Assembly (NCBI RefSeq): GCF_004146235.1
Contig: NZ_SELO01000036.1
Location: forward strand, 1-39,683
Length of the DNA: 39,683 nt
DNA from: Tropicimonas sp. IMCC6043
GTDB lineage: Bacteria; Pseudomonadota; Alphaproteobacteria; Rhodobacterales; Rhodobacteraceae
Reading direction: 5' to 3'
Both the position numbers and the translations under genes were made by a program. The notes beneath the pieces are model-generated. The model was not told the DNA's origin. It did not search any database and saw only the letters and a list, made by a program, of their open reading frames with translations. The number at the start of each line of letters is the position of its first letter. Position 1 is the first letter of the stretch. Of the stretch, positions 1 to 7,096 are shown in pieces.

Positions 1-163
1 GACGCCCGCCCTTCGGCCTAGCCTTGGGATAGTGCGGTTCTATCAGCGCCAGAAGCCGACGCCACGGCACCACTGCGTCCATCTCCGTTAGGAACTGCTC
101 ACGCCGCGTGCGCTTCTTCTTCATCGCGTCGGTCATGCTCGGGAAGGCGGGCTGTTTCGGCAT
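1..163 (-). CDS. IS5-type transposase, N-terminal part (cut by window edge)
   Basis: Reading leftward from the ATG at 163, the protein begins MPKQPAFPSMTDAMKKKRTR and continues with a REQFLTEMDAVVPW segment followed by an ALIEPHYPK-type motif. This is the usual N-terminus of IS5-family DDE transposases of alphaproteobacteria. Only about 54 codons are inside the window, so the catalytic domain is not visible and I cannot say whether the gene is intact. No terminal inverted repeat could be placed with confidence between 164 and 225. The element lies directly next to the 3' end of the unknown ORF at 226-678 and may have truncated it. Confidence 0.75.
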   Translation of the reverse strand, partial: MPKQPAFPSMTDAMKKKRTRREQFLTEMDAVVPWRRLLALIEPHYPKARPKGGR

Positions 164-225
164 CGTCGGCGCTCCTCTCGCGGATACACAGACCCTATCA
201 GATCACGCCCAGAGGCGAAGGTTCT

Positions 226-678
226 TCAGACTTTCCTATAAAGGACAAAGATCTCGTGCGGGCCGGTTTCGGCAATATCGACCCTGTGCGTGGGATCGAC
301 TGCGGCCTTCCACGAAATCTTCTCGCTTAGTCGGACCACTCTGCCGGGAAGGTTGTTGCTTTGCACCTTGAGCTTCAATATCCGCCGCGGGCCCACGCTG
401 CCGGTACAGAATCCTGTGAAGCTCAGAGCACCGCTGCTGCTGTGGCCTTCGAGACGGAAGGTTCCCATATTGGTGATCTCAAGGGTCAATTCGACTAAAA
501 CCGGCTTGCCTCTGGTGAAGCTCACGGGATGATTCCGCGGGCTCCCGGACTTCCAGTGTGGCGGTTTCAGGACTGTCCCGTTCGCCATCAGATTCGCCCC
601 CGAATTGACGGAGTTCTTTCGGATCGGCGGGTGATCAGTGAGAAATTCGAGAGAAACAAGTTTAATTTGGCCGGTCAT
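226..678 (-). CDS. Hypothetical protein, possibly truncated by the adjacent IS
   Basis: A 150-residue protein of unknown function. It has no signal peptide or membrane segment and is rich in short beta-strand-like stretches. The start is well supported: a GGAGG ribosome site lies five bases before the ATG at 678, and the start overlaps the last codons of the OsmC-like reading frame (662-1087), which suggests translational coupling. The C-terminus ends only about 60 bases before the IS5 transposase start. The protein resembles the beginning of longer proteins I vaguely recall but cannot name, so truncation by the IS is possible. No function is assigned. Confidence 0.5.
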   Translation of the reverse strand: MTGQIKLVSLEFLTDHPPIRKNSVNSGANLMANGTVLKPPHWKSGSPRNHPVSFTRGKPVLVELTLEITNMGTFRLEGHSSSGALSFTGFCTGSVGPRRILKLKVQSNNLPGRVVRLSEKISWKAAVDPTHRVDIAETGPHEIFVLYRKV

Positions 679-1197
679 TTTTACCTCCAGCGCAAAATCC
701 CAGCGTCCTGTCCGCTACGATGTCGCGGAGAGGGCAGTGTGCGTCGGATGCCGTCCGGAGCATCTCGATCTGATCGCTTGATGCGTCGGACGCTAGACGG
801 ACCTTCACGCGAAGCGCCCCAAAGCTCGGCCTGACGCTATCATCCACCGCCAGGAACCCACGCAGATCAATGTCCCCTTCAACCTCGACCTCGATCGCAT
901 CGAGGGGAATATCCATTGCGGTTCCGTAGGCACGGTAGGTCATTGCCTGGCACGTCCCGATGGAAGCCAAGACAAGTTCCACTGGGCTTGGGCCGGCGCT
1001 ATGCCCCCCAGCGCTTCTGAAAAGTCTGCCATCAGTTTGTGATTGCGAATTGCTGCTTCGGTGCGGAAACCCTCCATCGACTTGCAAGCCGATTTGAAGG
1101 TCACCTTTCCCATCTCAGGATTGGCGCGCTTGGCTTCTTGAGTGCCCTGTATGATGGATTTCAGATCATTCACCGAAGTTCTGGTTGCGAGAGTCAT
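662..1197 (-). pseudogene. OsmC-family peroxiredoxin-like protein, frameshifted
   Basis: Two minus-strand frames together make one OsmC-family protein. The first runs from the ATG at 1197 (MTLATRTSVNDLK...) and gives the N-terminal strand and helix. The second carries the typical GPSPVELVLASIGTCQAMTY motif with the conserved cysteine, then the EVEVEGDIDLRGF strand and the C-terminal DAHCPLRDI motif with the second cysteine. OsmC proteins reduce organic hydroperoxides with these two cysteines. The frames meet at a run of six G on the coding strand (C6 at 1004-1009), where one more or one fewer G unit would restore SEALGG-HSAGPSP. The start has a G-rich Shine-Dalgarno sequence. This could be a real mutation, a slippage-prone tract or a sequencing error. 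Confidence 0.7.
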
Positions 1198-2171
1198 AAC
1201 AATTCCCCCCTTGCAGCCGACGACGCTACGCGCCGTCCCGAAGAGACGAACTGCGACGCTAAGACAGACCGAAACCCCATAACGAGCGTCCCAATTTCCA
1301 TTGGCCGCTGCTACGTTGCGACGTCGGAATTATACGCCGAAGGGAACCTTGCACCCTTGACGCACGTCAACCGGTTTTGCATTTCTGGCAAAACAGCTCG
1401 TGAAAAAGGAGCAGGTCGCAGGCACCTTGAGTATCTGACTGGGCAAGTAGTAGATTCGGCCGCGATGGCAGAAAATCCGTCATCCGACCGAAACCTTCAG
1501 ATGACCGCAAGGTCGGCATTTTACCAGTTCATCTGATCCGCATCATTCTACAAAATGGGCTAGGAACGGCAGACTGCCGTGTCGAGGGTCAACGTCGACT
1601 ATGCGGCTAGATCGAAGGTGCGGATGTCCTGAAGGAGTTGCCGAAATTCCGGCTCGGGCGCTGTACACATGGTTCGATACGTGTTCAGGAAGGGCAGCGA
1701 ACCGATGTGCGTTCGTTCGCCGACAAGTTCGCCGGTCAGGCGGGCTTTGGGCGGTTCCGGGCCAGAACATGGTAATTGTAGTGGTCGGGACAGACTTTGA
1801 ACGGAAATGAACGTCCGCCATTGCGAAATGCTGCGGGCGCTATGCAGCGGGTGCATTTGGCGGCTCGCCGCCCTCTCTTCGGGTTTCTGCAGCCACGAGA
1901 AGGTGTGATCCTGCGTCGGGCGAGAACGACGAGAACGGCCCTGAGCCGCCACCTGAAATGTCGTCAGCACCTTTCCCCAACGCCCCGTAACCAGCCATTC
2001 ATCCGCTGCGCAGCAATCGCGTTGCATCAATCAGTGGATGCGGCCGATCCCTGGTGGGTTCTTTCCGCGGCATGTTGGACAAGCGCCCATGATTACTAAC
2101 GGTTGAAGGAGACGCCGGGCATTCGTCGACAAACTGAGCCGAGATCTACACGAAAGAAGCCTTGGCGGAAT
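1198..2171. other. Gene-poor stretch with possible decayed gene remnants
   Basis: No convincing gene was found here. Around 1600-1830 on the minus strand, short open stretches in two frames (one ending PEFRQLLQDIRTFDLAA before a stop near 1599) look like the C-terminal remnant of a decayed gene, possibly mobile, but I cannot name a family. An FNR-type box is at 1357-1370. The rest shows only short frames without ribosome sites. Confidence 0.4.
1357..1370. promoter_or_regulatory. FNR/Dnr-type box TTGACGCACGTCAA
   Basis: A perfect inverted repeat, TTGAC-N4-GTCAA, matching the Crp/Fnr superfamily half-site pattern TTGAY-N4-RTCAA. It lies 160 bases upstream of the OsmC start at 1197 in otherwise gene-free DNA. 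Distance and a missing clear -10 make the target gene uncertain. Confidence 0.4.
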
Positions 2172-2408
2172 TCAAGCCAAAATCCAGCTTTCGAGCCTTG
2201 ACCTATCCGGCAGACCGCCGGCGTGCACCAACTTGCCGTCAACCGCGATGCCGGGTGTCGAGATGACGCCCGCCATGGCGATCGCCTTGGGGTCCGTGAC
2301 CTTTTCGACATCGACCTCGACCCCGACCCGTGCGGCCGCATCCTTGACCATCTGCTCGGTCGTTTCGCACCGTTTGCAGCCCGGGCCGTAAACCTTGACG
2401 TGTTTCAT
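2172..2408 (-). CDS. Thioredoxin-like redox-active disulfide protein (TM0996/MTH895 type)
   Basis: A 78-residue glutaredoxin-like protein starting MKHVKVYGPGCKRCETTEQM. It has the redox motif CKRC at residues 11-14 after a first beta strand, and the cis-proline motif of the thioredoxin fold at STPGIAVDG (residues 50-58). Proteins of this type are often encoded next to PF03773 permeases and ArsR regulators, as here: it starts 11 bases after the permease stop and is the last gene of the arsR operon. A role in thiol redox chemistry linked to arsenic handling is inferred from context only. Confidence 0.75.
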   Translation of the reverse strand: MKHVKVYGPGCKRCETTEQMVKDAAARVGVEVDVEKVTDPKAIAMAGVISTPGIAVDGKLVHAGGLPDRSRLESWILA

Positions 2409-2419
2409 TTCTTTGCCTC

Positions 2420-3484
2420 TCAGAAGATCGCGTTGAACAAGAACCCAACCGCCAGGATGCCACTGCCGACCACACCGATGAAGACGGCGATCAGGCGAAG
2501 CGTCAGGACCTGCCGGAGGATGATCATTTCGGGGAGGCTCAGGGCGATGACGGACATCATGAAGGCGAGAACCGTCCCGACGGCCGCTCCCTTGCCGAGT
2601 AGGGCTTCGACGATAGGGATGACGCCGGCCGCGTTGGTGTACATGGGGATTCCGATGACGACGGCAGCCGGAACGCTCCACCAAGCATTCGCGCCCATGA
2701 TCCGCGCCATCAGGTCCTCGGGCACGTAGCCGTGGATCAGCGCACCGACGCCGATCCCGAGGATGATCCAGATCCAGACTTTCGCAAAGATCTCCCGAAC
2801 CGCCTCGATGCCCAACCGGTACCTGTCGACCATCGAAAGCTGTTCACCGTCGATGACCACGGGCGCATCCGCGCCACTATGTATGTCCCGGACCCAGTCC
2901 TGCAGCCAGCCTTCAAGCCTTAGATTGCCGATGACGAAGCCAGCGACAATGGCAATGGCAAGACCAAAGACAAGGTAGGTCACTGCCACCTTCCAGCCTA
3001 CGAGGCCGAAGAGCAATACCAAGGCAACCTCGTTAACCATCGGTGCCGAGATCAGGAACGAGAACGTCACACCGAGCGGAATGCCTGCGGACACGAAGCC
3101 GATGAAAAGCGGCACCGCCGAGCAGGAACAGAACGGCGTCAGAACCCCGAGGCCGGCTGCCATCACGTTGCCCGCCCCTTCGCGCTTTCCCGACAGGAAG
3201 GCGCGGGTCTTCTCGGGGCTGAAGAAACTGCGCACTACACCCATGGCGAATACGATCAACGCAAGCAACATCATCACTTTCGGCACGTCGTAGAGGAAGA
3301 ATGCGATGGCGCTGCCGGCGTGGCTGTCCGGCTGAACCGGAAATAGTGCGGTCATCCGCGCAGAAGCCGGCAATAGCTGCCGATAGACCAGCCACCAGGC
3401 CACTGCAGCCGCGGCCACGCCAACATGCCAACTCCAGGCCGGAAATTCGTGCCGTGAGTGAGGCGTATGCGTCTCGGACGTCAT
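2420..3484 (-). CDS. PF03773-family permease, ArsP-like
   Basis: A 354-residue integral membrane protein with about eight to ten hydrophobic segments in two halves. The first half carries the family hallmark TPFCSCSAVPLFIGF followed by FSFLISAPMVNE, and the second half the matching PMYTNAAGVIPIVEAL and MSVIALSLPEMIIL motifs. The family (DUF318) includes ArsP, an efflux permease for trivalent organoarsenicals. The cysteine pair in CSCS is conserved in the family. The start overlaps the arsR stop (ATGA at 3481-3484), so the two are translationally coupled. An arsenical or organoarsenical substrate is inferred from the ArsR with a CVC metalloid site upstream and the aio operon beside it. Other PF03773 members have unknown substrates. 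Confidence 0.75.
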   Translation of the reverse strand: MTSETHTPHSRHEFPAWSWHVGVAAAAVAWWLVYRQLLPASARMTALFPVQPDSHAGSAIAFFLYDVPKVMMLLALIVFAMGVVRSFFSPEKTRAFLSGKREGAGNVMAAGLGVLTPFCSCSAVPLFIGFVSAGIPLGVTFSFLISAPMVNEVALVLLFGLVGWKVAVTYLVFGLAIAIVAGFVIGNLRLEGWLQDWVRDIHSGADAPVVIDGEQLSMVDRYRLGIEAVREIFAKVWIWIILGIGVGALIHGYVPEDLMARIMGANAWWSVPAAVVIGIPMYTNAAGVIPIVEALLGKGAAVGTVLAFMMSVIALSLPEMIILRQVLTLRLIAVFIGVVGSGILAVGFLFNAIF

Positions 3485-3771
3485 GCGACCTTCCTTTCCT
3501 CGTCAAAGTTTACCGCGAGCACCGCGTCGAGCACCGCTCGGACTTCGGATGGCACGTCGGAGTTTCTGCGGTAGCGCACCCACTGGGCATCGCGCCGGTC
3601 GACTACGAGACCGGCTTGCTTCAGGACCTGCATATGTCGCGACATTCGGCTTTGCGTCGCGCCAATTGCCTGCATCAATTCGCAGACACAATGCTCCTCT
3701 CCATCGCGAAGCATATGCATTGCGCGTAGGCGTGTCGGTTCGGCAAGGGCGGAGAGAACGGACAGAATCAT
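3481..3771 (-). CDS. arsR: ArsR-family metalloregulator with CVC arsenite site
   Basis: A 96-residue winged-helix repressor. It has the family start LSALAEPTRLRAMHML and the metalloid-binding motif HCVCEL, with cysteines at residues 28 and 30 in the first recognition-helix region, as in the As(III)/Sb(III)-responsive ArsR of enteric bacteria. The DNA-reading helix is ATQSRMSRHMQVLKQAGLV. The start at 3771 has GGAG eight bases upstream. The gene overlaps the permease start by four bases and heads a three-gene operon. A perfect 6-bp-arm palindrome 14 bases upstream (3785-3800) is the likely operator for autoregulation. Binding of arsenite to the cysteines would release the repressor. Confidence 0.88.
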   Translation of the reverse strand: MILSVLSALAEPTRLRAMHMLRDGEEHCVCELMQAIGATQSRMSRHMQVLKQAGLVVDRRDAQWVRYRRNSDVPSEVRAVLDAVLAVNFDEERKVA

Positions 3772-3784
3772 GAGTCACTCCTTC

Positions 3785-3800
3785 ATGCGCATTTGCGCAT
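3785..3800. promoter_or_regulatory. Probable ArsR operator (ATGCGC-ATTT-GCGCAT)
   Basis: A perfect inverted repeat with 6-bp arms and a 4-bp AT spacer, 14 to 29 bases upstream of the arsR start. Its form matches the short imperfect palindromes bound by ArsR/SmtB repressors, and it covers the probable -10 region of the operon. Confidence 0.6.
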
Positions 3801-3818
3801 AAGCGGCTCTACTGCACT

Positions 3819-3832
3819 TTGATCTGAATCAA
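3819..3832. promoter_or_regulatory. Perfect FNR box TTGATCTGAATCAA
   Basis: An exact match to the FNR/FnrL consensus TTGAT-N4-ATCAA, 48 bases upstream of the arsR start. Its centre lies about 36-42 bases before the region where transcription of the minus-strand arsR operon would start, which is an activator position. It is separated from aioA by a terminator, so arsR-permease-thioredoxin is the likely target. Confidence 0.6.
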
Positions 3833-3883
3833 TTCGACAAAGCGTCGACCGTCGACACTCAGTCTTTTCGTATATGAATACTG

Positions 3884-3922
3884 AAAAGCAGCTTGCCGCC
3901 GGACGAACAACCATCCGGCGGC
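3884..3922 (-). terminator. Rho-independent terminator of aioBA
   Basis: On the minus strand, 19 bases after the aioA stop, a 9-bp perfect GC-rich stem (arms 3914-3922 and 3895-3903, GCCGCCGGA type) with a 10-base loop is followed within eight bases by TTTT (3887-3884). This ends aio transcription before the arsR promoter. Confidence 0.6.
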
Positions 3923-3940
3923 TGCATCGGGTGGCCGCTC

Positions 3941-6409
3941 CTATCCGAGTTCGACCTCCCAAGACTTGAAGCTTAGCTTCGTCGTGGCCGGGCTCGCGTC
4001 CGCGATCTTGCGAATGTTCGCCCAGGTCTGCTTGTAGTTCGGCAGGATGAGTTCGTTCACGCCGCCGTTGATCACATTGCCCTGGGTGCCCGAGGGCGCG
4101 CCGAACAGCATGAATGTCTCGTTCGGGCGCGCGGTCGGCTCCAGGTAGACCATGGCCTGGGTGGCGCCGACGTCGTTGTAGACCTCGACCATGTCTCCGT
4201 TCACCAGCCCCAGTTCACCGGCATCTGCCGGATTGATCTGGAGGAAAGGCAGCGGGAAGCGGTCGATCACGAAGTCGTTGTCCTGGTCGAGGAACCAGTT
4301 CTGCCAGTTGAGGTTGGACCGGCCGTTGTTGATGAGGAACCGGTAGTTGGCCTTCTGCTGCGCCTTTCCGGGCGCCTCGAGCCCGCGCCATCCGCCGAGG
4401 CAGAAGAGCGCCTTGCCGTCCTCACGCCCGTGTCGGGTGAAGACGCCGTCGGTGTAGAGGCGCGGGGTTCCCACGAGCTGACCGTTCTCGAATCCCACGA
4501 CCGGCTCCTGCACCCCGTTGTTGCCCATTGCGCGCAGGCGCTCATAGGTCACCTCGGGATTGCCGGAGTTGTAGCCGTCCATGAAGGCTTCTTCCTCGGT
4601 CTGCCAGTCATAGCCGGCGAACTGCGCGGCGTAGTCGGTCCGGCCCTCCTCCGACAGCACGCGCTCGAGGTTGTTGGCGAGACGCGCGGCGATCAGGCAG
4701 TCGGGCATCGCCTGGCCCGGGCCGTCCATGTATTTCTCGACGAGCCGCAGACGCCTTTCTCCGTTCATCGAGGTCAGGTTCATCTCGCCGGATTCGACGG
4801 CCGGCAGGATGACATGCGCGGACTGGCCGATCTGGCTGTGGATGATGTCGACATTGACCGAGAAGAGGCCACCAGCGCGGACCGCGCCCTCGATCGCATC
4901 CACCAGTTCCTCGCGCGTGGCCCCGGCGGCAGCGTCCATTGCCTCCTTCACCATGTTGGTGCGCCGGTTATACTCGCGCTTGAAGACGCTGGCGTTGAGC
5001 GTGGTCTTGTAGTGGTCGCATGCCCAGATGTGGTGCACCCGTCCGCCACCCTGGATCATGAGTTGATCGAAATAGGGTGCAGGCCGGCCGACATGGCCGT
5101 CGCCCGGGCGGAAGTAGCCCTCCTGGTGCCCGCCGAGGCGGCAGACGCCCCCGCCTTCGCGGCCGATGTTGCCGCAGGCGAGACCGAGGTTCACCAAGGC
5201 GCCGATCGTGCGGTAGTTGTCGTTGCCCCAGATGATGCCCTTCTCGTAGGCGATGATCGACTTGCGCCGGCCGCCGTCGTCATTCGGCTTCGCATACCAC
5301 TCGGCCGCCTTGACGATATCCGCCTCCGGCACGCCACAGATCTCCGCGGCCTCGGCCGTCGAAAGCCGTACGGCTGCCAGCGCCTCTTGCATCGAGCCCA
5401 GAGCGGCCGGATGCGCCTCGTCCTCCGGAACGGCGATCCCGTTAGCGAAGGTCGAGGCGTCGATGAAGGTCTGGTCGACCCATCCCTGCTCCGCGACGTG
5501 AGTGAGGATCGCGTTGAAGAGCGCGAGGTCCGTGCCCGAGTTCGGCTGGATGTGCAGGACGCCTTCCGCCCCTGCCGCCTCCTCGCAGGCATTGACTGTC
5601 ACGGTGCGCCGCGGGTCGACAATGATCACCTTCGCCCCGCCCTGCATGCCCGGCACCATGTGGTTGAGGAACAGGTTTGTCTGGGTCTCAAGCGGGTTCG
5701 CCCCGACGATCATGATCGTGTCGGCGAGCGTGTAGTCCTCATAGGCGTAGTTGAGCTCGTCCACACCCATGTCGCGCGAGGAATGGACCTCGGAGTTGTA
5801 GGCGGGCCGGTTGTGGATCCGGCAGTTCTTCACCTTCATCGAGCCGAAGTAGAGCTTGCCGGTGCCCCAAGTGTTCTCGTACCCGCCGGCGCTGCCGCCG
5901 TGGTCGAACATCGAGACGTAGAGGTCGTCCTCATCGTCCTGGTCGATGAACCGGGCGGTGACGCGCGCGACGAGGTCGAGCGCGTCATCCCACGTGGTCG
6001 GCTGCCAGGTGCCGTAGCGCCAGACCAGCGGGTCGGTGAGCCGCTGCTGCTGCGTTCCGGTGACATCGGACCGCCGGTTCTCGGCCATGCGCGCGCCGCG
6101 GATGGAGCCGAGCCCCGAGTTCACCGCGCAGTCGAGGTCGGGCTTGATCACCAGATGCACGTCCCGGCCGTTCTGTTTGACCACGTTGTACATCGAGGGC
6201 GCATACCAGGCCTCGGTTTCCATCGGTTGCTGCTCGCCGAGATCGACGCCAAACACGTTCTCGTCCGGCGCCATGCCGCCCTGCTTGTTGAGCGGCCAGG
6301 TGTAGGCCTTGTAGCCGCAGCCGACGATGCAGTAGTGGCAGGTGACATTGAGCACGGTGGCGTCCGCCGGAATGATCGGAAGACGGTCGGTGAAACGCTT
6401 GTAGGTCAT
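3941..6409 (-). CDS. aioA: Arsenite oxidase large subunit, molybdopterin protein AioA
   Basis: An 822-residue enzyme of the DMSO-reductase superfamily that oxidises arsenite to arsenate in the periplasm at a bis-molybdopterin guanine dinucleotide centre. Near the N-terminus VTCHYCIVGCGYKAY gives Cys24, Cys27 and Cys31, the C-X2-C-X3-C ligands of the [3Fe-4S] cluster. The fourth cysteine of related enzymes is absent, as expected for AioA. The length fits the family (about 825). The start at 6409 (MTYKRFTDRLPII) has a GGGAG site; an upstream in-frame ATG would put 15 odd residues in front and lacks support. There is no signal peptide of its own, in keeping with export together with the Tat-dependent AioB, encoded 13 bases upstream. 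Electrons pass through AioB to a cytochrome or the respiratory chain. Confidence 0.95.
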   Translation of the reverse strand: MTYKRFTDRLPIIPADATVLNVTCHYCIVGCGYKAYTWPLNKQGGMAPDENVFGVDLGEQQPMETEAWYAPSMYNVVKQNGRDVHLVIKPDLDCAVNSGLGSIRGARMAENRRSDVTGTQQQRLTDPLVWRYGTWQPTTWDDALDLVARVTARFIDQDDEDDLYVSMFDHGGSAGGYENTWGTGKLYFGSMKVKNCRIHNRPAYNSEVHSSRDMGVDELNYAYEDYTLADTIMIVGANPLETQTNLFLNHMVPGMQGGAKVIIVDPRRTVTVNACEEAAGAEGVLHIQPNSGTDLALFNAILTHVAEQGWVDQTFIDASTFANGIAVPEDEAHPAALGSMQEALAAVRLSTAEAAEICGVPEADIVKAAEWYAKPNDDGGRRKSIIAYEKGIIWGNDNYRTIGALVNLGLACGNIGREGGGVCRLGGHQEGYFRPGDGHVGRPAPYFDQLMIQGGGRVHHIWACDHYKTTLNASVFKREYNRRTNMVKEAMDAAAGATREELVDAIEGAVRAGGLFSVNVDIIHSQIGQSAHVILPAVESGEMNLTSMNGERRLRLVEKYMDGPGQAMPDCLIAARLANNLERVLSEEGRTDYAAQFAGYDWQTEEEAFMDGYNSGNPEVTYERLRAMGNNGVQEPVVGFENGQLVGTPRLYTDGVFTRHGREDGKALFCLGGWRGLEAPGKAQQKANYRFLINNGRSNLNWQNWFLDQDNDFVIDRFPLPFLQINPADAGELGLVNGDMVEVYNDVGATQAMVYLEPTARPNETFMLFGAPSGTQGNVINGGVNELILPNYKQTWANIRKIADASPATTKLSFKSWEVELG

Positions 6410-6422
6410 CTTTTCTTCTCCC

Positions 6423-6947
6423 TCACGCTTCCAGAACGTTGGACAGGCGGCCATAGATCAGCTCGTCCACGCCCTCGGCAAAGATCTCGCCGCTGTCGTC
6501 CACCCGAAGCTCGAACTGGGGCAGGTTCTGGGTCGCATGGCCCCAGGTCTGCTGCCCGCCGGCCTCGCAGTCGAAACGCGAGTAGTGCCCCGGGCAGTTG
6601 AGGGTCTTGTCACCGGCACTGTAGGTCAGCAGCCACCCCTTGTGCGGGCAGAGCACCGAGTAGGCGACGATATCGCCATCCGGCCCCACTCCGCCTTCGA
6701 CTGCCGTGCCCAGCTTCAGAAGCACGCCGGGGCTCTCCGCGTCGGGGTATGCAATGTCCATCGGTTCGTTGACGACGAGGTCGGCGACGTTCGCCAGCCG
6801 GTTGGACGAATAATCCACCCTCGCAAGGCTGCGCGCCTGTGCCCGGTTCGCAGGAATAACGGTTGCCGCTGCCGCTCCCGCGGCGCTCATGATGCCGCCA
6901 CGCAGGAACTGGCGGCGGCCGACATCGACCAGCCGATTGCATTTCAT
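6423..6947 (-). CDS. aioB: Arsenite oxidase small subunit, Rieske protein AioB
   Basis: A 174-residue Tat-exported Rieske subunit. The N-terminus has a twin-arginine signal (GRRQFLRGG, Arg11-Arg12) followed by an Ala-rich hydrophobic stretch and a probable cleavage after ANRAQA. The [2Fe-2S] ligands are in CPHKG (Cys100, His102) and CPGH (Cys118, His121). The two extra cysteines that form a disulphide in some Rieske proteins are replaced by Trp105 and Gly120, a state I recall for some alphaproteobacterial AioB proteins. The start at 6947 has a strong GGGAGG site; a longer in-frame reading from 7040 would bury the Tat signal and is unlikely. It is the first gene of the aioBA transcription unit. 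Confidence 0.93.
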   Translation of the reverse strand: MKCNRLVDVGRRQFLRGGIMSAAGAAAATVIPANRAQARSLARVDYSSNRLANVADLVVNEPMDIAYPDAESPGVLLKLGTAVEGGVGPDGDIVAYSVLCPHKGWLLTYSAGDKTLNCPGHYSRFDCEAGGQQTWGHATQNLPQFELRVDDSGEIFAEGVDELIYGRLSNVLEA

Positions 6948-6978
6948 GATTGGTGTCCTCCCTTGACTGCTATTTTTT

Positions 6979-6992
6979 GCAGCATGGGTCCA
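6979..6992 (-). promoter_or_regulatory. Weak sigma-54-like element upstream of aioB
   Basis: Reading leftward, TGG (6992-6990) and TGC (6981-6979) resemble -24 and -12 elements, ending 32 bases before the aioB start. The GG-to-GC spacing is 9 bases rather than the canonical 10, so this is only a near match. aioBA promoters in related bacteria are RpoN-dependent. Confidence 0.3.
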
Positions 6993-7065
6993 GTCTACGG
7001 GCAGAACCGGATCTGGCGGCCGCTCGAGAGTCGCGCTCACGCCATTGTTTTTGTTGTAAATATCC

Positions 7066-7089
7066 TGACGTTCGGATTTCCGAACGTCA
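7066..7089. promoter_or_regulatory. Perfect palindrome between aioR and aioB, candidate AioR enhancer site
   Basis: A perfect inverted repeat with 10-bp arms (TGACGTTCGG and CCGAACGTCA) around a 4-bp AT centre. It starts 8 bases after the aioR stop and lies about 75-100 bases upstream of the weak -24/-12-like element, a normal distance for an upstream activator site. No T-run follows it on the minus strand, so a terminator is less likely. Confidence 0.5.
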
Positions 7090-7096
7090 TGGAGGA

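Noticed and set aside
1039-1536. Plus-strand frame of 165 codons upstream of the OsmC gene
   Set aside because: No ribosome site or domain; it lies opposite the OsmC start and promoter region.
4430-6601. Long plus-strand open frame of 723 codons opposite aioA
   Set aside because: It is a shadow frame of the GC-rich aioA/aioB genes; it has no domain, no ribosome site and a composition expected for an antisense frame.
6979-6992. Calling a firm sigma-54 promoter for aioBA
   Set aside because: The GG-to-GC spacing is 9 rather than 10 bases and AioR lacks GAFTGA, so it is kept only as a weak candidate.
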